In this document: in pieces, positions 6,663 through 8,682 of the stretch
How positions within the stretch are numbered: position 1 is the stretch's first letter
Layout: every line of letters begins with the position of its first letter
Assembly (NCBI GenBank): GCA_003455235.1
Contig: DMRT01000071.1
Span: 1 to 8,682, forward strand
Length of the DNA stretch: 8,682 bases
Source of the DNA: Chitinophagaceae bacterium
GTDB taxonomy: Bacteria; Bacteroidota; Bacteroidia; Chitinophagales; Chitinophagaceae
Direction of reading: 5' to 3'
Position numbers and translations under genes: made by a program
The notes under the pieces: generated by a model
The model's input: only the letters and a program-made list of their open reading frames with translations
The model's database searches: none
What the model was told of the DNA's origin: nothing

Positions 6663-6670
6663 CAAAGCTA
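6663..6670 (-). promoter_or_regulatory. -7 element for the exported DUF4242 gene
   Basis: On the minus strand, TAGCTTTG matches all fixed positions of TAnnTTTG, 29 bases before the start codon. No clear TTTG lies 19-21 bases upstream; instead there is a GC-rich stretch with CCGG repeated (CCGGAACGGCCGG, 6675-6687). A poor -33 box is what an activator-dependent promoter would show, which would suit the AraC regulator encoded upstream. Inference. Confidence 0.45.
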
Positions 6671-6831
6671 CTATCCGGAACGGCCGGCGAACTGTAACAA
6701 ATCGTTCAATGAATGGAAAGGTGGCTGAAAGAAAACGGTCAATAAATGATAAAATCAGGTCAGCAGGCAGCCATAAAGGATGGAATAAAACAATCCGTTC
6801 AGGAAATGGTAAAAATAATTCAGCGCCGGTA

Positions 6832-7932
6832 TCAATGCATCCGGTCGAGATAGGCCATGGGCAGCAGGCCGTATTTCTTTTTAAAGCACTTGGTGAAATA
6901 CGAAGGACTGGTGAAGCCGGAATCGAAGGTGATCTGCGAAATGGAACAGCGCTGCTTCTTCATAAGTTCCTTGGCTTTTTCGAGCCGGAATTCCTTGAGC
7001 AGTATATTCGGCGACATGCCGGTAAGCACAATGGTTTTGCGGTATAACTGCGATTTGCTCATGGCCATGGCCTGGCAATAGTCCTCAATGTCGAACTCAG
7101 CGTTCTGCCAGTTTGCTTCCAGGTTAGTGAAAAGCGAAACCAGTAATGACTCATCCTGCGGCGACAGCAACAACAGGTGCCGCTGCCTTGTTTGAAAATG
7201 ATCTTTACTTACCAGTTCCTTCACCGAAGGCGCTATCACCATCTGCATATCCTGTGCAATGCTGCACATATAACCGGCCTGCTTCAGTGCATCGCCAAAA
7301 ATTGTATTGCTTTTGTCAACGGGTTCTCCGGCGGTGAGTGCCATCCGGAAACCGGTAGAGGCCACTTCTCCCTCCTGCATCTCATGCAGTATATTTATGG
7401 CACAGGAAACGGCTTTGGTGGCCGAGGTAAAGGAAATCACAAAACCGGTACCTACATGCTCAGCTTCCCGTCCGCCGGCTGCCACCCCGTTCCGGCGAAT
7501 GATCTCATTGTGCCGGCTTAACAATGCATGTGTTTGCCCCTCACCCAGCTTTTCTTTGAGTAAAACGGGATCCGTGGTTTTTGTAACCAGCAGCACCCGG
7601 AAGGACGGGTCATGAAAAACTTTCAGTCCGTCGTCGGTGGTGGCTGCTTCCTCCGGGTCGTATATCCTACCGAGGAAGGATGAAACCACATCCGGGCTTA
7701 CTTCGATGATCCGGTTGGGAATGAGTCCGTGCGCCTTGCCATGCATTTCTTCCACGGCTTCTTTGTTGGGGGCTTCAATGAGGCAGAATACATTCTCCCG
7801 TTCCTCGTCAATCCAGTAGGTCATGCATTTGCACTGGAAATCGTCCTGGTGGGCCAGGTCTTTGCTGTGCGCTTCGGCGACGCCTTTCGCCTTTACGCCT
7901 GGAACAATATGAACGTCCATGTAGATGGGCAT
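6832..7932 (-). CDS. DUF4242 / degenerate cyclase-like / AraC-type transcription regulator
   Basis: 366 residues in three parts. Residues 1-82 are a DUF4242 domain (MPIYMDVHIVPG at the start, WIDEERENVFCLIEAP, then IPNRIIEV) with many possible metal ligands: H8, H22, H28, C34, C36, C50, H64 and H68. Residues about 110-240 match a class III nucleotide cyclase fold (SRHNEIIRRNGVAAGG, HVGTGFVISF, then AGEPV and FGDALKQAG), but K118 and T162 stand where the two metal-binding aspartates should be, so it is probably a non-catalytic sensor or dimerisation module. Residues 275-366 are a classic two-helix-turn-helix AraC domain (MSKSQLYRKTIVLTGMSPN and SISQITFDSGFTSPSYFTKCFKKKYG). The likely role is a cytosolic ligand-responsive DNA-binding activator. 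It lies 198 bases upstream of the exported DUF4242 gene on the same strand, its probable target. Confidence 0.88.
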   Translation of the reverse strand: MPIYMDVHIVPGVKAKGVAEAHSKDLAHQDDFQCKCMTYWIDEERENVFCLIEAPNKEAVEEMHGKAHGLIPNRIIEVSPDVVSSFLGRIYDPEEAATTDDGLKVFHDPSFRVLLVTKTTDPVLLKEKLGEGQTHALLSRHNEIIRRNGVAAGGREAEHVGTGFVISFTSATKAVSCAINILHEMQEGEVASTGFRMALTAGEPVDKSNTIFGDALKQAGYMCSIAQDMQMVIAPSVKELVSKDHFQTRQRHLLLLSPQDESLLVSLFTNLEANWQNAEFDIEDYCQAMAMSKSQLYRKTIVLTGMSPNILLKEFRLEKAKELMKKQRCSISQITFDSGFTSPSYFTKCFKKKYGLLPMAYLDRMH

Positions 7933-7961
7933 GTGATTACTGATTTACTGAAAAACGATAC

Positions 7962-7993
7962 CAAAGATATACTGCAAAAATGAGCGGTGCAAT
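7962..7993 (-). promoter_or_regulatory. Promoter of the DUF4242-AraC regulator
   Basis: On the minus strand, ATTG (7993-7990, one base off TTTG) is followed after 20 bases by TATCTTTG (7969-7962), which fits TAnnTTTG exactly. The spacing is right for the Bacteroidota -33/-7 pair, and the -7 box ends 29 bases before the ATG. This is the best-formed promoter in the window. Confidence 0.6.
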
Positions 7994-8082
7994 AATGGTT
8001 ACTGGTATTACGGGCGCTGCCGTTGGGTGTTCCATTTCTGCCATTGGGAGAAACAGCTATTTCAAATCCCGTTTTTATTTTC

Positions 8083-8089
8083 TATTTTG
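8083..8089 (+). promoter_or_regulatory. Weak -7-like site before the plus-strand membrane protein
   Basis: TATTTTG lies 24 bases before the ATG at 8114 and resembles TAnnTTTG with one base missing, in a T-rich stretch. The rest of the 7994-8113 gap between the divergent genes holds nothing else I can name. Confidence 0.25.
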
Positions 8090-8113
8090 TTCGTCTTAAC
8101 CAAAACTTGTAAT

Positions 8114-8476
8114 ATGAAAAAAATGATCGTAGGCGCTCTTGTTGGCGGCCTGATTCTTTTTGTATGGCAGTTTCTTACCTGGGGCGCCCTCAATCTTCAT
8201 GAGGCGCAGCAGAAATATACTCCCAAACAAGACAGTATTTTAAGCTACCTGAATTCGCAGTTCAGCGAAGACGGCGCTTACTTCCTTCCCACCTATGCAC
8301 CCGGTACATCCCGGGAAGAAATGGAAAAGCAGATGAAGGACGCGGCAAAGAATCTTGAATTTGAGAAAGCAGCGGCTCTGCGTGATGAACTTTATGAACT
8401 AAAGAGTTTATTGGCTGAAGATGAAAGCCTTAAGCCGTGGGAACGAATTAAGTTACTTTCTGGTGAAGAAGAATAG
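8114..8476 (+). CDS. Membrane protein N-terminus fused to a UvrB-type UVR tail (possible chimera)
   Basis: 120 residues in two unlike halves. Residues 1-68 have one membrane helix (MIVGALVGGLILFVWQFLTWGAL) and then YTPKQDSIL...GAYFLPTYAPGTSREE, the start of a Bacteroidota membrane protein family I remember as continuing with a GKPWA-like stretch and more membrane helices. From about residue 70 the chain instead reads as a UVR motif (MKDAAKNLEFEKAAALRDELYELKSLL, 74-100), the helical hairpin found at the C-terminus of UvrB and in UvrC, ClpC and McsA, then a charged tail LKPWERIKLLSGEEE. So the membrane protein is truncated and the UVR part lacks its parent. I used the ATG at 8114 rather than a GTG at 8027, since the hydrophobic helix starts here. 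It ends 2 bases before the next gene. It may be a real fusion, recombination, or an assembly join near 8312-8345. Confidence 0.6.
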   Translation: MKKMIVGALVGGLILFVWQFLTWGALNLHEAQQKYTPKQDSILSYLNSQFSEDGAYFLPTYAPGTSREEMEKQMKDAAKNLEFEKAAALRDELYELKSLLAEDESLKPWERIKLLSGEEE

Positions 8477-8478
8477 CT

Positions 8479-8682
8479 ATGCAAACGGACCCCGCTTCTC
8501 TCGACCCGGAAGAACGATTTAATAAATTTTATGCCTTGCTTTCAATTGGTTTGGGCGTCTTTAGTTTGTGTGCAGGTTTGGTTCCCATTGCAGGGACATT
8601 CTTGGGCGGGGCGGGTGTATTTTTTGGCTTCTTAGGGAGGCGCTCTGAGAATAAGCGATTGGCAGTGGTCGGAATCATTCTA
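8479..8682 (+). CDS. DUF4190-like small membrane protein, 3' end outside window
   Basis: The 68 residues visible begin with a soluble acidic start (MQTDPASLDPEERFNKF), then hydrophobic, glycine-rich ALLSIGLGVFSLCAGLVPIAG and TFLGGAGVFFGFLG, a basic turn RRSENKR and the start of a further helix LAVVGIIL. The helix-G-R-[RK]-x-x-x-[NK]-helix layout is typical of DUF4190-type membrane proteins of unknown role. The ATG is 2 bases after the upstream stop, so translation is probably coupled. If the upstream gene is an assembly join, this gene belongs to the second source genome. Codons look richer in TTG and TTA than in the genes left of 8000, judged by eye. Confidence 0.6.
   Translation, partial: MQTDPASLDPEERFNKFYALLSIGLGVFSLCAGLVPIAGTFLGGAGVFFGFLGRRSENKRLAVVGIIL

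Noticed and set aside
6709..7047. Plus-strand open frame of 112 codons opposite the regulator's C-terminus
   Set aside because: It mirrors the AraC coding region, has no recognisable domain or start context, and the minus strand is clearly coding there.
8027..8113. GTG-initiated extension of the membrane/UVR protein
   Set aside because: The added residues (FHFCHWEKQLFQ...) are unlike a natural N-terminus; the ATG at 8114 starts a clean membrane anchor and leaves room for a promoter.
1..8682. Search for tRNA, rRNA, CRISPR, transposase, toxin-antitoxin and phage-defence genes
   Set aside because: No sequence resembling these was found on either strand; the neighbourhood reads as ordinary chromosomal genes.

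Overview
The window looks like a chromosomal or metagenomic piece of a Bacteroidota genome, most likely Chitinophagaceae or a close relative. Three things point there: the protein families (an exported protein with a glycogen-binding CBM48 start, a bilobal retropepsin-like protease, a DUF4242-AraC regulator and small NTF2-like lipoproteins), several upstream matches to the Bacteroidota -7 promoter element TAnnTTTG, and the rarity of Shine-Dalgarno sites. No rRNA, tRNA, CRISPR array, transposase or integrase is visible. This taxonomic call is inference from families, not from a marker gene.

Region 1 (1-1500, minus strand) is a tight pair: an exported aspartic protease with two catalytic D[TS]G motifs, followed through a 4-base ATGA overlap by an exported protein whose CBM48 domain is cut by the window edge. 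Region 2 (1524-4598, minus) holds a 12-bp hairpin terminator, a DHA1-type MFS exporter and a large exported TPR-like protein rich in conserved histidines. Region 3 (4672-5553, minus) is a likely two-gene unit, an NTF2-like lipoprotein and a DUF1801 protein. Region 4 (5670-6179, plus) is a lone OsmC-family peroxiredoxin, divergent from region 3.

Region 5 (6182-7993, minus) is the most interesting intact part. A long palindrome separates the OsmC gene from a small exported DUF4242 protein. Upstream of that lies an AraC-type regulator whose own N-terminal domain is also DUF4242, joined to a nucleotide-cyclase-like domain that has lost both metal-binding aspartates. The plausible reading is a sensor and exported-binder pair that use the same ligand-binding fold, perhaps for nickel or another metal.

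Region 6 (8114-8682, plus) is anomalous. A Bacteroidota-type inner-membrane protein runs directly into a UvrB-type UVR tail, and two bases after its stop begins a partial DUF4190-like membrane protein. The join may be a real gene fusion, but it also has the look of a chimeric assembly junction at about 8312-8345, so the last 350 bases should be treated with caution.
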